A stretch of 64,000 nucleotides of DNA from Staphylotrichum longicolle (taxonomy: Eukaryota; Ascomycota; Sordariomycetes; Sordariales; Chaetomiaceae). The DNA is taken from contig JAHCVI010000001.1 of the NCBI GenBank assembly GCA_019096155.1, forward strand, positions 2,728,001-2,792,000, given 5' to 3'. Below are positions 36,601-48,894 of this stretch, piece by piece; within the stretch, counting starts at the first letter, position 1; each line of letters begins with the position of its first letter. The notes under the pieces are model-generated. The model was given only the letters and a program-made list of their open reading frames with translations. It was not told the DNA's origin and made no database searches. Both the position numbers and the translations under genes were made by a program.

Positions 36601-39367
36601 AGAGGAGAGCCCTTCCCATCCCCGTGGAACCTGGATCTGGCCATGCTGGCCCAGCGGACGGGAGCTCCACACAACCGACCGCTGCCGATCTTGGCCGTGC
36701 CTGGCCATTCTGCGGGGACTGTTGGCGTTCGGTGCCTTCTTTCTTTCTTTTTTCCTTCTGATTACGGGCACCACATCGCCAGACGACGTGGGGTAGGCTT
36801 GGTCGGGATTTTTTCCAGAAGCTGCACCGTGTTTTTTGTCAGTCACCCCTTCACCCATTCACTGCATCTACTCGATCATTCAAGGGATTGGCTCGCCTGT
36901 ACCGCGAGCGACGATTCGCCGCCCGTTGCTCTCGAGATGGAACAGCGTCCCATGCAGTATGCACTCCCATGCACTCCCATCTGCTTCGAGCGCCTTGTCA
37001 AGCCCTCAGTTTGGGCGGGAGCGGCCAGGCAGATAACCGAGACACAGACGCAGACACGGGCTCCATCTGATTCGGCATCGCCATGTAGGTAGTAGCTACC
37101 TAAGTAACCCGCCCGTCTCTCGGCTTTCGCTGCCCTGCAGCGTGGCTGGCGTGGTTTGTGTGTCCTACATCGATTTGGAAAAGAGCTTTGTGCAACCTTC
37201 GCCCGTTCCCACCCTCCAGTAGCGACACCAACCCAGTCAGTGTCCGTTTTGAGAGGTGCCCCGAAACGGTCCAACAAGTTACATGAGACTACCTACCTTG
37301 CTCGATACAGCGAGCTCATACCGTGCGACACCCCCCGTCCTTCCCCCCCCCCGCAAATGCTTCTCGAGGCAGCGTCCCAGGATGCGCTGCCGCGTGAGCC
37401 TTGCTTGTTGAAGCCGACGGGAGCCATTGGCCAGTCCTATTTTGCCATGCTATCACCGCAGTCAGCACTGCGGTGGACGTGGTCCTGGGGAGTTTGCAGG
37501 ATATAACGTGAGCAGCTGTGCGACGGTATGCTTTGGCCTCCTTGCTCGGTCGCCTGGATACTTATCTTCTGTGATTGCCTCCTATCCTTCGTTTCGGGCG
37601 GCCTTCTTTCCTTGCCCTCCGGCTCCAGCATCTCCATGGTTTGGCGAGCCTTCGCTCTTTGACGCCCAAAACACCGACATTTCTGGTTCGCCACCCGCTC
37701 AGGAGACTTGTTGTGCCTTGCTGCCCGTGTCTCGGAGAACTCCTCGCGAGAGCCTAATCTCTCTTTCCCTCTTTCCTCTCTCTCTCTCTCCCGGTCTCAG
37801 CTGCTATCAGCCGGACCCAAAGCTGCCCTTTCCTCGCCAGCACACCACCTTCAGTTCAAGTCAGTTCCACTGCACATCTGTCTGCACTGTCTCCGAAACA
37901 GCACTTGAGGCGGGGTCCCGGAAAGGCCAATATTGACACGAACAGGGTGGCCCAGACAAAAACGGAGACACTTCGCTGCCTTACATAGCTTCCTGCCAAG
38001 TACATATCGTTTCCGGGGAGCGGACCCCAGCCTCTTAACTCACAACCCTGACCTGCTTACCTGCTTCTCCAGAGAAGACAACGCTGCCCAAGAAGACCAG
38101 GTTCTCGAACTCTCGTCAACCCGTCTCCACCCCTCCCCTGTACTGCTCCGCGGTCCAGAGGTTTTCTGCATATTGAAGGAGGGCCAATAGCTGACGGGTA
38201 CTTTGGGCTTTCCCATTCCCGTCTCCCCAGAGACACCTGCCCTGCCCCTCCGCCGTCCGCCTCCTTGGGACATACATAAGCTCTCGACCAGGGTGTTTCG
38301 GCTTCTGCTACTCTGTGACCTTGCCACCCCCCCCGCTACAGCTGTTCCTGTCAGCCACTTGGCTGTTGTGATCCTTGCGCCCAAGGATCCTTGCCATTGA
38401 ACCAAGACGCCCTCTCGGACGGGCTGGTCCTTTGGCTAGTTCATAGGAAGGGGGCGCCCTCCAAACCCAAAACTCACCTTCACACACCGACTCGTCACAC
38501 CACACAACGCCATCTATTCTACCCCTCAAGACGGCACAGCTGTGGAGAGCAGACTATCCAGGGCTGCTGTCTTCAAGTGGTCAGCTCACTCCCCCCGTGC
38601 TCCCTGGTGGTCATGCAAGCAGACAAAGAAGACTGACCCAAGGGTTCCACTTCCAGCTCGATAGTCATCTTCAGCGAGCTAATATCACGGGTTGGTGGTT
38701 GAAGATCGTCACCCCTCCGTCTCCACCATCTCGACAGGCAACCAACGCCTTCGGTCTCGACCTCCGACAGCCACCCTACCCGCTCTCTTTGTTGTCAGGT
38801 GTCCAGCCGCTGACTAGTCTGGCACATCTGCAACCCCCCTGGACCACCGCTACCCGTCAGTCAATCTGTCGAGCAACCCGTCGGCTCCCTCAGGAACTTG
38901 GACCGTGCAGCTTCTGACCCGTCAACGTCTATCCAGGCATCGGTTGCCTCTCCACTGCGCTCGGGAATAGAGTGACGGCCACTCGTTTCTTGTTTCTGGT
39001 CACCGAATGAGGAAGTTTCGCCGTCTCGGAAACTTCGGCGTTTTGAATCACCCCTTCAAAGCCAGAATCTCAACAGCGGATATCTGTTGGTTCTGCTCCT
39101 GCTCCCGTTCCTCGACCCCCTGACCTAGCTCCAGCCCGCAAGACCCACCACTGCACACCCCCGTGTCTCATTCACCCCGGGCCCCGACTCGGTGTGGTCT
39201 CACCGAGCTTGTGAGCATCAAAGTTATAGCCGCGAGCTCCCTCGGTTGGTTGCCCAACAGACCGCCTTCTCATCCATCACACCTTGCATATCGACGCCCG
39301 GCGGCAACCTTCCACTGCTGTCTCGTCGACTCATCGACCATCACTTGTCTCTGGGTTCCAAGTCACC
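30640..39367. other. 8.7-kb gene-poor region upstream of the DUF2841 gene
   Basis: No open frame here gives a recognisable family or a plausible spliced gene. I saw short microsatellites (catacatacatac near 30862; a GT run near 34217) and a strongly CT-rich tract at 37757-37800. The last 1.5 kb is pyrimidine-rich, as in fungal 5' leaders. The region could hold a long regulatory promoter, a long 5' UTR or non-coding RNAs; none can be proven from sequence alone. Confidence 0.5.
37757..37800 (+). promoter_or_regulatory. CT-rich tract, possible transcription-start region
   Basis: A pure pyrimidine stretch (tctctttccctctttcctct and on to ctctctctcccgg) lies 1.57 kb before the DUF2841 start codon. 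CT tracts commonly precede transcription starts in filamentous fungi. The assignment to this gene is inference. Confidence 0.3.
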
Positions 39368-41300
39368 ATGGTCACCGTTGACGGGAGTAGTGCCTTTCCT
39401 CTCGGCTTCCGGAGGTGGGAGGAGAGCAGGCATGCCCCGGTCCACGTCCACGTCCAGAAAGACAACAGTTTTGCTGGACAGGAAGCACGAAGCTCTCCGC
39501 CGTTGGTAAGCATCTTTGTCTCTCTTAGCACCTTCGTGGTTCGTAGACCGCTAATCGAGACGTAGACTGTCGCCAGGGCTTTGCGGGAGCACTGCAACAT
39601 CCCCTTTGAGAGCTTTTTTCTTGCCACCCACTTGGGAAATGGCAAGTTTGCCTACTTCTCCGGGCCCAGCCCCATTTGCGAGGAAGACATTCGCAAGATG
39701 TTTCGGAGAGACAAGTTTATCCAGTTCCAGAACCGGGAAGCATCAAGTAAGCCGGGGCGAATATATGTCAGTCTCTGCGTCGGCAGCTCTAACCCGATCT
39801 TAGGAGAAGATCCCACACACGCGTACGATGATGACTATGACGTGGACGGAAGCTGCGCCGCCCGCACCAATCAGTCCCTGAGCGCTCAGTGCCAGCCCGA
39901 TTCCCGGCGCAGGAAACGGCCGAGGCGCCAGGGCGGGCTCCGACGCGGCCTCGATGATGATGCGCCCCCGGTCGTCACCACTTCGAAAAGGGCTCTCGAG
40001 GTCGGCGACGAAGAGGCCTTGATGGAGTTTTACGACCACCGCTTCAAGTCCGTCCAGCAAACCGCGTGCAAGGAGATCGCCAAGGCCTTCGTCAAGCTTA
40101 TCGCCCCAAAGAAGCAGGCCAACAATCCGTACACGGGAGGCGACTCTACCATCCCGGACTGGTGGCCTGGAAACTGGGGCCCGGGGGAGAAGGACAAGAC
40201 GCGACATGTCGAGCCTGACCACCTGTGGAAGAGAGGTTTGTGCCTTTGCTCTGTTCCATGTCCATTCCTCGCAAAAGCGAGCACTGTCTCTGACCATGAA
40301 TAATAGAGCGAGTCCATGTCTTGAAGCACATCCTCCGGCTTGTCATCAACCCCGCGACGCAACCACCCAGCTTCCAGAGACTTGAGGGTCTGAACGTTGC
40401 CAAGCTCGAGGCCGCCGCCATGGAATCGCTGTCGGCCTTTTTCGAGGACAAAAACAAGCCAACAAACGCAAAGAAGAGGTCCATCCTGAAGGAACTTTTC
40501 AGGGTGGCCAAGATGGAGGAGAAGTACAAGCGGAACGAGATCGGTTGGTTGCCATCGAGACCCGGAAGGTGTGAGAGCTGTATTGATCCCTGACTGCCGC
40601 CGCAGATGCCAAAACCCAGATCTTTGTCACCGAGGACGACATGGTCATGGAGTGCTGCTTCGACACCAAGGAGGACGAGGAGGACGAGGAAGAAGAAGCG
40701 CGTGCCATGGAAGAAGCCGAGCGCACACGCACCAGCTCGGTCTCATCTCGTGTCTCCCACATCACGACGACCGCCATGGGCCCCGGGATGCTGCCATCAC
40801 TCTCCCCGCAAGGCGCCGCCGTCCAGACCCTGACGAGCCAGTTCCAAACTGCATCGTTCCTCAACGTCCTCCCCTCTGACCTCGCCCCGGAGCACTACCC
40901 CTACGCCGACGGCCCCAACCTGTCCGCCATGGGCGGCCCAGCCCCGATGCAGTCCACGGCCGCCCTCCAAATGCACGACCTGCTCACCACCTCGCACCCC
41001 CACGACACAAGCCGCCGCTCCTCCCTCTTCACCGCGACCACCGACTTCAGCAGCAGCCCGTACCACCCGGCCCCGTGGTCCCAATCCCCTCCTCCGCCCG
41101 CCCCCAACGGCACCCCAGCCAGCAGCGCCGCGTCCAGCCCCGACACCCCCTCCCCGCTGTTCGGCTACGCGCCGCCCCATCACCAGCACCAACACCAACA
41201 CCCCCACCACCCTCACCCTCACCAGCAACAGCAACAAACCATTCTCCCGCCCCTGCCCCTCCCCATGCCGGCGCCCATGTCCCATCATCATCAACATCAA

Positions 41301-41357
<57 letters not shown>

Positions 41358-41549
41358 GCCCCCGCCGGCCCCTACGCCGCACAGCCGTACCCGCACCCGC
41401 ACCCGCATGCCTACGACGCCATGTCCCACCACCATCCCCACCATCCCCAACAGCAGCAGCACGGCCAGAGCCCGAGCCAGACCATGTTCAGGGGAGGGAA
41501 CATCCATCTGGCGATCCAGGGTCCTCCTCATCATCATCCGCATCACTGA
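39368..41549 (+). CDS. YDR124W-like/DUF2841 protein with polyQ and His-rich tail
   Basis: Contains the AFUB_07903/YDR124W-like helical-bundle domain (formerly DUF2841), of unknown biochemical function. Five exons: 39368-39505, 39566-39746, 39804-40235, 40307-40543 and 40606-41549, giving 643 aa, all in phase. The start at 39368 has a good context (gtcaccATGG). The domain spans about residues 165-310: EALMEFYDHRFKSVQQTACK, IPDWWPGNWGP, HLWKRERVHVLKHILRLVI and RSILKELFRVAKMEEKYKRN. The C-terminal third is disordered, with His/Pro-rich blocks and a run of about 17 glutamines encoded by pure CAG. Such composition suggests a nuclear regulator, but no DNA-binding motif is visible. It sits alone after the long gene-poor region. 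Confidence 0.88.
41304..41354 (+). repeat. (CAG)17 coding for polyglutamine
   Basis: Seventeen uninterrupted CAG codons, flanked by CAA codons, lie inside the DUF2841 gene. A pure codon repeat of this kind is prone to length change. Confidence 0.95.
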
Positions 41550-44500
41550 TTGACTGTGGTACGTACGGGGGCATCTGGAACTTGATGTTCAATTATAGGG
41601 TGGGAGTGAACAGGGCGGGGAAGGAGCCAGGGAAAATTGGGGATGACTTGAGTTATATCCTCCTCTCTCTGGTATCAAGGGAGATAGATGGGGGAAAGGG
41701 CGGTCGATGAGATGGATGAGATGGAAAGGGAAGGATGGGGCAGGAGGGAGGGGTGAAGGGCGGTCGGTCGTCCCAAGCAAGGAAATGAGAGGGGGGGTTG
41801 GGAAGTTCGCGTTAGGCTGTGCGCCTGGGTGCGTTGTGTGTGTCGGGTGTTGGGGATGGGATGGGTGGTGGCTGCCGCGGCGGTGACGGTGGAATGGCTT
41901 GTTGGCAAAACGGCACATTCCTTCTCTACTAATGCGTCCGCGAAATTTTTCTGTTTCTACCCCTGGCTCCTGACAACATTGTTGTCATTTTCTTTTTTTG
42001 TGTGTGTGTGTGACTGTTCTATTTTCCTTTGCGGATCCAGTACGCAACGAGGGGTACCCCCTGGGGATTGCCACAGTTTCATGTTACAGTACTTGTTTAC
42101 TTCACACGGGGTGGGTGGAAGATTGCAACGAAAAGTTTTTACGGCGGTTAAGATGATGGATGGGCTGCAAGATTGGACACATGATGGCTCAAGATGGGTT
42201 GTGGGTTTCTAATGGTTTGCCTTAGCTGGCCACGTCATGGGGGAAAGACACTCCTTTTAACTTGGCCAGGTCCAGAAAACGAACTGCCGTTTTCTGCTGT
42301 GTGCGGGTGGGTTTATTCGAGTTGAGTAGGATTGGGTTGTGGAAGGAGATTAGCTCCGTGGGATGGAAGGTCGTGCAGAGTAGATTGTTCGAGTTGGGAA
42401 AGAAACTGTTGTCGTTCATTGTAGCTTAGCTGAGGTATCTTACTCGGTCGATTGTTGTGGCTCGCTGTTGTGGTGTATATGGGCTCAATTGTTCACAGCG
42501 GTGTCTTTGACTGCCTCCCTTTTGAGGAAGAGGCCCAAATGGGCCATGTTTGCCTTTGACTTGGAGACTCTGGTTCCAGAAAGAGCAAAAGTTGGTTATA
42601 TGACCACGACTTTGCTTGTAGACACTAATCAGTCTGTCCTCGAGTTGTTCCATGCCATCACGCTGCTCAAGATGCCATTTTCGTGCATATTTGCCATCCT
42701 CTTTCATGCATTCTAGCCAACCATCACTCCTTTCTAGCTTCGGTTTTTTTTCTTTTTTTTTTTTTTTGGTTTGGTCAACTTCCTCCTTGGTCTGTCACCA
42801 GAACAAAACAACAATTTTATCCAGTTTTTTTTTTGAACAGAAACAATACTGCCCCTGGCAGAACATTGCAAGGCTGCACGAGCACTCGTGTTTACTTTTC
42901 CATGCACGAACGCACAAACACGCAAACGCAGCGATGAGAAGAATATGAGAACCGGGAGATTGCTGCTTGAGGCTGAGTATCAACTGCAAATCTCACGGGC
43001 AGATGCAAGTGGGGGTTGTTCCCAAGAAAGGGGGCAGAAATTGACATGTCCTTTCCAACAGAGAGGCCCAGGGGGTTATAGCGCGGCAGCCGACGTGGCC
43101 AAACAAAGCGGAAAACGCGAGAGGTTGCAGATTATTGAAGCCGGGGAAGATATGGACCGTGATGAGGCTTGCCTTGGTGCGGGCGGTTTTCTTTGTCTGT
43201 GTCGTGGACACCAGAGACAGCAGCAGGGTGAGGGGAAAAGGGGGAGGCATTGAGCTGGTGACGATCAGAGTGGCCCTTTCTCCCCCTGTTTTTCTCTTGT
43301 GAGTTTTGGCCCAATCTGCCTGCTCCTCCCGGATCTACACTGCCCGTTGTCTCTTCTCCCTTCCCTCGTTCGTCCAAAAATCTTCTCCGTCTCCTCGCTG
43401 AGCTTTACGGACTGGAAAGTCCGCTTGGCTGGAGCAGATACCACCATGGCATCGTATTCAAAGTGTGTGTCCCACGGTAGGGTTGGATTCTCGCCCACAG
43501 TTGGCACGCCAGCGCGCCCCCCCGGCCATCTCCGTTTGTGCTCCCCGAGGATGGCGACAGTCGGACAGCAGGTTGCTCGGCCCGAAGATGGGCTCGCTCC
43601 CTTCCTGCCTGTTTGTACACGGAAGAAGCCCTGCATCGTACTATCGGGCGCGGGGCGCGGGAGAGAGGCAAGCAGCATACGATCGGACGCTGGGAAGCAA
43701 AGCAGGTCAACCCGGTGCAGTAGTCGACGATATCTCTCGGGAGGGGAGTGAGCCGGAGGTCATAGGGGCGCGGATCCCTTCCTTTTCCTCCTCTCCAGGT
43801 CCCATGTTACCACGCGTGGGGTCGGAAGTGAATCTGCAATGAGACGGTTAGGTCAGCTGGCGTACATGCTTCTTTCACGTTTCCCCCCCCAAGGGAAACC
43901 GGAGAAGCAGCGGATCCGGAGCGAGGTCCGGCAGCGCAACGCCTCTTGGCCCTTTTTTCCTGCTCCCGTATCCTGTTGTGTAAGCCACGCCAATCAAACG
44001 GCCTTGTCCACCGAGGGTTTGTTTGGCAAAGTTGATGCTAACTACTGCACGAGGTGCATGCATATGCGGATCGCTGGGTTCTCCCCGCGATGCAATGGCC
44101 GTCCACCGGCGGCGAGCAGCCTCCCCCCCAATGAGCGGCTTCGTTTCTGCACCGTCGGGGTCTCTGGGAAGGGAAGGTGCCGCGACGGGGTCGGGCCGGA
44201 CGGCCCACTTGGCCTGGTCGGGGAGCTTGTGGGATTCCGAAAAGAGTCGAGACATGGGGTTGAGCGGCGGGTAGGTGCAGGAGGCGACGGCAGCTGATGA
44301 GGCGAAGGGAGGGGGGGGGCTTGCTTGTGCATTTGCACTGTGTTGGCTAAGGTATGTGTTCCTCCTGAGACGGCGTTGTATCTCGCGTGTATCCTCCGTA
44401 ACGGCATGGGGGTCATGGGCGGGAAACGGTGAGGACGCTGGTGATGCAAGCCCCCCCTTCGGTCCTGGCCGTTTGCCTGCCATGACCCATCGACGAGATC

Positions 44501-45359
44501 ATGTAACGTGACAGATTGGGCCTCCCTTTTTCTCGATCCTGCACTGCTCGAGTTACCTCACACAGCGTATCTGGCTGCCATCGGCTTCTTCGGCCGTCCA
44601 ATCCCTCCATGAGAGGCCGATCATGTGTGTCAGCGGACGCTGCGTTTGAGTTGCTCCGGGGAGTTTAGCTTGAGGTTGGTCCGGAGTGTTTCGGAGTCCG
44701 CGAGAGACCAAAGTCCCCAATGGCATCCTCATATTGCAACCGGGACGCGAGTTGGTTGATCAGAAAAACCTGTTTCCTTCGCCAAGACACTCATCCGTTG
44801 TGTTTATTTTGTATCTCGTTCGACTAATTCTCACAACTGTCCAGATATCTTTGGAGCATGACCTTCTGGCAGCTTTCCTCCAACAGGAGCTGCGTGGGCA
44901 GGGCTCTCAGGGCTGCTCCTGCGAGATGTTGCATACATGAGAGGTGTACTGCGACCTCGACGCCTCCTTACGTCGTTGATGTTTGCATATCCCATCTGTT
45001 TTATGTGTCATGTGGTTGGTGACCTCGTGCTGTAGATATGTTCGGAGCTCAACTGAGGGGGGAGGGGGTAACGCAACCCCAACGGCGCTGGCAGAACCAT
45101 GTCATGGATGCCATTTGCGCCTCTGGGCGGGGCCAGCATCTCTGCGTAGTCCCGCCGAGCATATTGACTCCGCAGGGCATCCCAGGCCCAAGCCCCAGAG
45201 ACACAAAGATGCCAAACCGCAGGATCCGGTCGTGATGGTTCATCTTCTTTGGTCAGTCTCCAATATGACCTGGTGTGCTCGGGAGTGGCGTGTTTTGGTT
45301 GTTCCAGTGAGCATGTCGGGGCGCGACGACGAGCGTACATCCCAGTAACAGATCGTGTT
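41550..45359. other. Intergenic: no gene recognised
   Basis: This is the region between convergent genes. It has T-rich tracts near 42747-42770 and 42825-42834. Open frames around 43.3-44.5 kb on both strands have Pro/Arg/Gly-rich translations with no family features and no splice logic. Nothing is supported. Confidence 0.5.
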
Positions 45360-46498
45360 TCAATCCCCATCGCTGGAACCATCACTTTCCCCCGGCCCAT
45401 CTCCGCGGTTGTCATCGTCGTGCTCGTCCTCGCCGCCTCGTTCCTCCTCTTGCAACTCATCCTCCCCCTCCTCCACCTCATTCCCAAACTCATCTTCCTC
45501 CTCCTCCTCCTCCTCCTCCTTCCCCCACCCCGCCTCCGCACCACTCTCCTCACTCTCACTGCTCTCATCCTCACCAACCCTCTTCCTCTTCCCCCCAACC
45601 TCCTCCCCCTCCCCCTTCCTCACAAACACATAACTCCTCGCCCCCCTCTCGGCGCCCCTCCACGCCGCCTTGGCCACCTCCCCCTTCCGGTTCCGCACCA
45701 CGCCCAGCGTGCGCGCGTGCTCGTACCCCGGGTAGATGCCGGCGACGAACCTGAAGCTGCGCTCGACCTGCAAGCCCGCGTGGCGCGCCAGGTCCCGGAT
45801 GTTCCACAGCGTGTAGGGCTCGCCTTCGAACAGCGTGACGACGATGGTCCCCCCGGGCGCGAGCGAGAGCTGGGCGCGACGGAAGAAGGCGACCAGCAGC
45901 TCCTGGTTGTGGCGCACCTGGCGGTTGACGTCGGTGGACTTGCCGCCGGTGTGGGGGAAGTTGAAGATGATGCGCTTCATGGCGCCCGCGGGGGAGGTTT
46001 GTTGTTGTTGTTGTTGGGTTTTGGGGTTGGGTTTGTTTGGGAGAGGGGTGGTGGGGTGAAGGCGGGGAGCTTGGTCGCGTCGGTGGCGTAGAGGAGGCGG
46101 CAGCCCGGTTGGGAGGTGATGACGGCGATGTTGGCGTCGTCGACGTGCGGTATTTGGCGGAGAGTTCGGCGTGGTCTCTTTCGAGGACTGTGGCGGTCAG
46201 GTTGGTGCAGCGGTGGTGGGTGACCAGGGAGGCGGCGAAGGAGAGGTCGCCCTCGCGATGAGGAGGATCGGTCCGAGGGGGAGAAGGGGATGGTGGGCTT
46301 TTGGTTTTGCTGGAGGGCGCATTTTTGTTCTTGGGCTTGCGCCTGTCCTTTGCTTCTTTGCTGCTGCGGCGGCCCCGGGTTTGGCGGCCGGCTTCGATGC
46401 GGAGGCGGACTTGGAGGCGGGAGGGGTCTTTGCGGGCTTCTTTTGCTGCTGCTTGACGGCCTTGACGGCCCCCTGCAGCAGGCCGCCCCTTTGGCCAT
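45360..46498 (-). CDS. Bmt5-like 25S rRNA uridine-N3 methyltransferase (frame broken)
   Basis: DUF2431/Rossmann-type methyltransferase, related to Bmt5, which makes m3U in 25S rRNA in the nucleolus. The start is ATG at 46498. Recognisable pieces lie in changing frames: KPTIPFSPSD; then the SAM-binding GEGDLSFAASLVTHHRC and NLTATVLERDHAELSAKY; then HVDDANIAVIT and LLYATDATKL; then RIIFNFPHTGGKSTDVNRQV and GYEHARTLGVV. Joining them needs about six one-base additions, near 46485, 46268, 46254, 46149 and 45983 plus at least one more in the N-terminal basic part. The C-terminus is a long acidic tail (SSESEESG, then polyGlu). Either the assembly is poor here or the gene is decaying. Estimated repaired length is about 380 aa. 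Confidence 0.75.
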
Positions 46499-47574
46499 GG
46501 GCGGGGAGAAGTTCTGACTACGGAGTCAAAGTCTCACGGCGGGCGGCGACGGGCAGCGTCCGCAGGAGGAGGTCCGGGCGGGTAGTGGCCGTGGTGTAGA
46601 ACGGAATCGCGGAGGAGGCCCGGACGGCCGGAAACTCGGAAATTGACCGCGAAAAAAATTAAGTTGCCGCGTCTTCGGTCCCAGCCGCCAGGGCAGTGGT
46701 CCCGAGTGCGCACCCTGGTTCCTGTCCGGGGGTTGCATTGGACGGTCAATGCCAAGCCGGCTGCTGAGTTAAAGGGTGGGTTTTCCCGTTTGAGCTCGGC
46801 CCAGGCGGGAATGCCGCGAACACTGAGAGTGCGAGACCGACCTGAGCACTGCGCCGGAAGGGCACACGACGACTGTCAGCCTGGACGAATGTCAGACAGC
46901 CGAGGGTGGGACGGTGGCACTCGTCTCAGACATGGCCAACGTCTGTTGCCTTCCTCCGCCTGACATTTTCTCCCTTTTTCTTCTCTTTTTTGTTTCATTC
47001 CGCAGTCAAGGAATGTTCTACCTAGAATTTTAGCTTGCAATCTCGCATCTGTCCACTCAGACACTCTCCAGTCGACTTTACTCAGCAGACTTCTTCTGTT
47101 AATGCACGGGGCCCACTTTGCCTTCAACCAGTGTTCCTAGTGTTTGGGATCAATGCTTGCAAGAACCCGCCGACAGCTATCATCTGAGTCCATGTAGCAT
47201 GTGGCATGTGGCATGTACTGTATTGATGCACTCATCTAGTGTACAAGGGTGATCGGTAAATCGGGGTGTTGGTTCTGCCTCTTGTCTCCAGAGTAGACTG
47301 CCCGAGGTCGCTCAGTCGGTCAATCGATGGGACAGACGTGGCATACGATAGATCTCCGGCGGTTCATGAATGACGAGGAGAAAGCCTCACACCTTGCAAT
47401 AACCATCGACCCCTCATCCATGGGCTATGTGGCAGACGTCATGGCTCGAGCATCGTGTCTTTCGAGGGCCGCGATGAAGCAGTTAACGCAGGTCTTGGCT
47501 GGCCCACAAACGCGAATCCGGCGAAACTGGTCCCCGTCCGAGAACGAACTCGGCGAGCCACACGGTGCCTGTCC

Positions 47575-47608
<34 letters not shown>

Positions 47609-48894
47609 GAATCGAGTTGAAAAGATTTAAAAAAAAATCGGACAATAGAGGCATCCCAGCACAATGCCTGATCACTCTCATTCACAATGGAACTGCCATC
47701 TGTTTCAGACCGAAGCCCCCGAAGCTGGAGGAAAGAAGGCAACGACTGCAGCGAAAAACACTGCGGCGACCGCAAAAGGACAACACCCGCCTGGCTGCTG
47801 TTCCTGATTTGGAAGGAGTCCCTGCAGGCTGATTGGCCGGTGACTCGGTTAAGCCTCAATGGGGCCAGGCTGGCGCACCGCTGCAGCGTGTGGGCGAACC
47901 AGGGCGGGGCCTGGCGAACTGGGGTCTGGCTGCCAATTGGCCTGGCTGGATCGGCTGGGGGTGGAAAACCGGCGCCAGGCTGGGCGACCCGTCTCTTACT
48001 GCAGAAGTTGTGTGTGGGTGTGTGTGTGGTGTGTGTATTGTCAAGGCCTTCACAATACCCCAATACCGACAATAGCAAGAAGGCAGGGCGGTGCGGCCAG
48101 CGAGGACAAACAATTGCGCAGAGCTGGCTGTCTGAGCATTCAGCAGTCTGTCTTCGTCTATTGTCTCCCTCGATCCATCTCGTGGATTTGGATTTGGATT
48201 CCCGTACTACCCTCTCGACTGCCTCCTGCTTCATCGCCCGCTCCTCCCGCCTCATCTCTCACCACTCATCTCACACGCTTCACTTGGCGTCTCTCGTCGT
48301 CTCTCGTCGTCTTCGGCGTTGGGCATCATCCCTCCCTCGTGCACTTTACGTCGACCTCACTTCTGCATCGTCTGCTGCTTCGCACTGCATGCAGTCTGCG
48401 AGCATTCATCATCGGCCTCCGCCTTCTCCTCCTCTCCCCCCCACGCTCCTTACAAACACTCCTACGACCGCCTCTCCATCAAATCTGGCACCGCTAGCAA
48501 CAGCTGCTCGTCCGGTGTCTGGTCCTTCCACATCACACCAGGAACCACACTGCCTCTCTGGATTGGTTGCATCCGACCAGGTCGATCGGCACCGACACCA
48601 GCTTTTCATCACGCACCTCGCAGCACTTCCTCTGCCCGCGTGGTCCGCTGCATCCGCCGGCGTTGTCACCTGCGAGCACCGATCAGCTGCAGAGAGTTGT
48701 TTCCGCCCGTCTGGAATCAGCACAGGTCACATCACCCACCCGCTGCCTTTCTAACCTAGCGTTTCCGCCCTCCATCATCCCTCCAGCGCTGCCCGGGCAT
48801 GGAAGTCTCAGACAAATCTCTGCTGGTACCGTCCGCAAATCTGACTAACACTCATCACCCTCACCCTCACTCTCACACAATCAACAATCACATC
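46499..48894. other. Intergenic: divergent promoter with CTG repeat
   Basis: This lies between the Bmt5-like gene (-) and the large disordered-protein gene (+). It holds a (CTG)10 repeat and, from about 48160 on, a CT-rich leader for the plus-strand gene. Open frames at 47.4-48.7 kb show no family features. An in-frame ATG at 48799 could extend the downstream protein by 32 residues. Confidence 0.5.
47578..47607. repeat. (CTG)10 microsatellite
   Basis: Ten uninterrupted CTG units lie in intergenic DNA; on the minus strand they would read as CAG. No gene that uses the repeat was recognised. Confidence 0.9.

Noticed and set aside
43875..44483. Minus-strand open frame of 202 codons
   Set aside because: Pro/Ser/Arg-rich with no family features and no matching exons; probably chance in GC-rich DNA.
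47425..48255. Minus-strand open frame including the CTG repeat as polyGln
   Set aside because: Apart from the repeat there is no conserved feature, and it overlaps the probable leader of the plus-strand gene.
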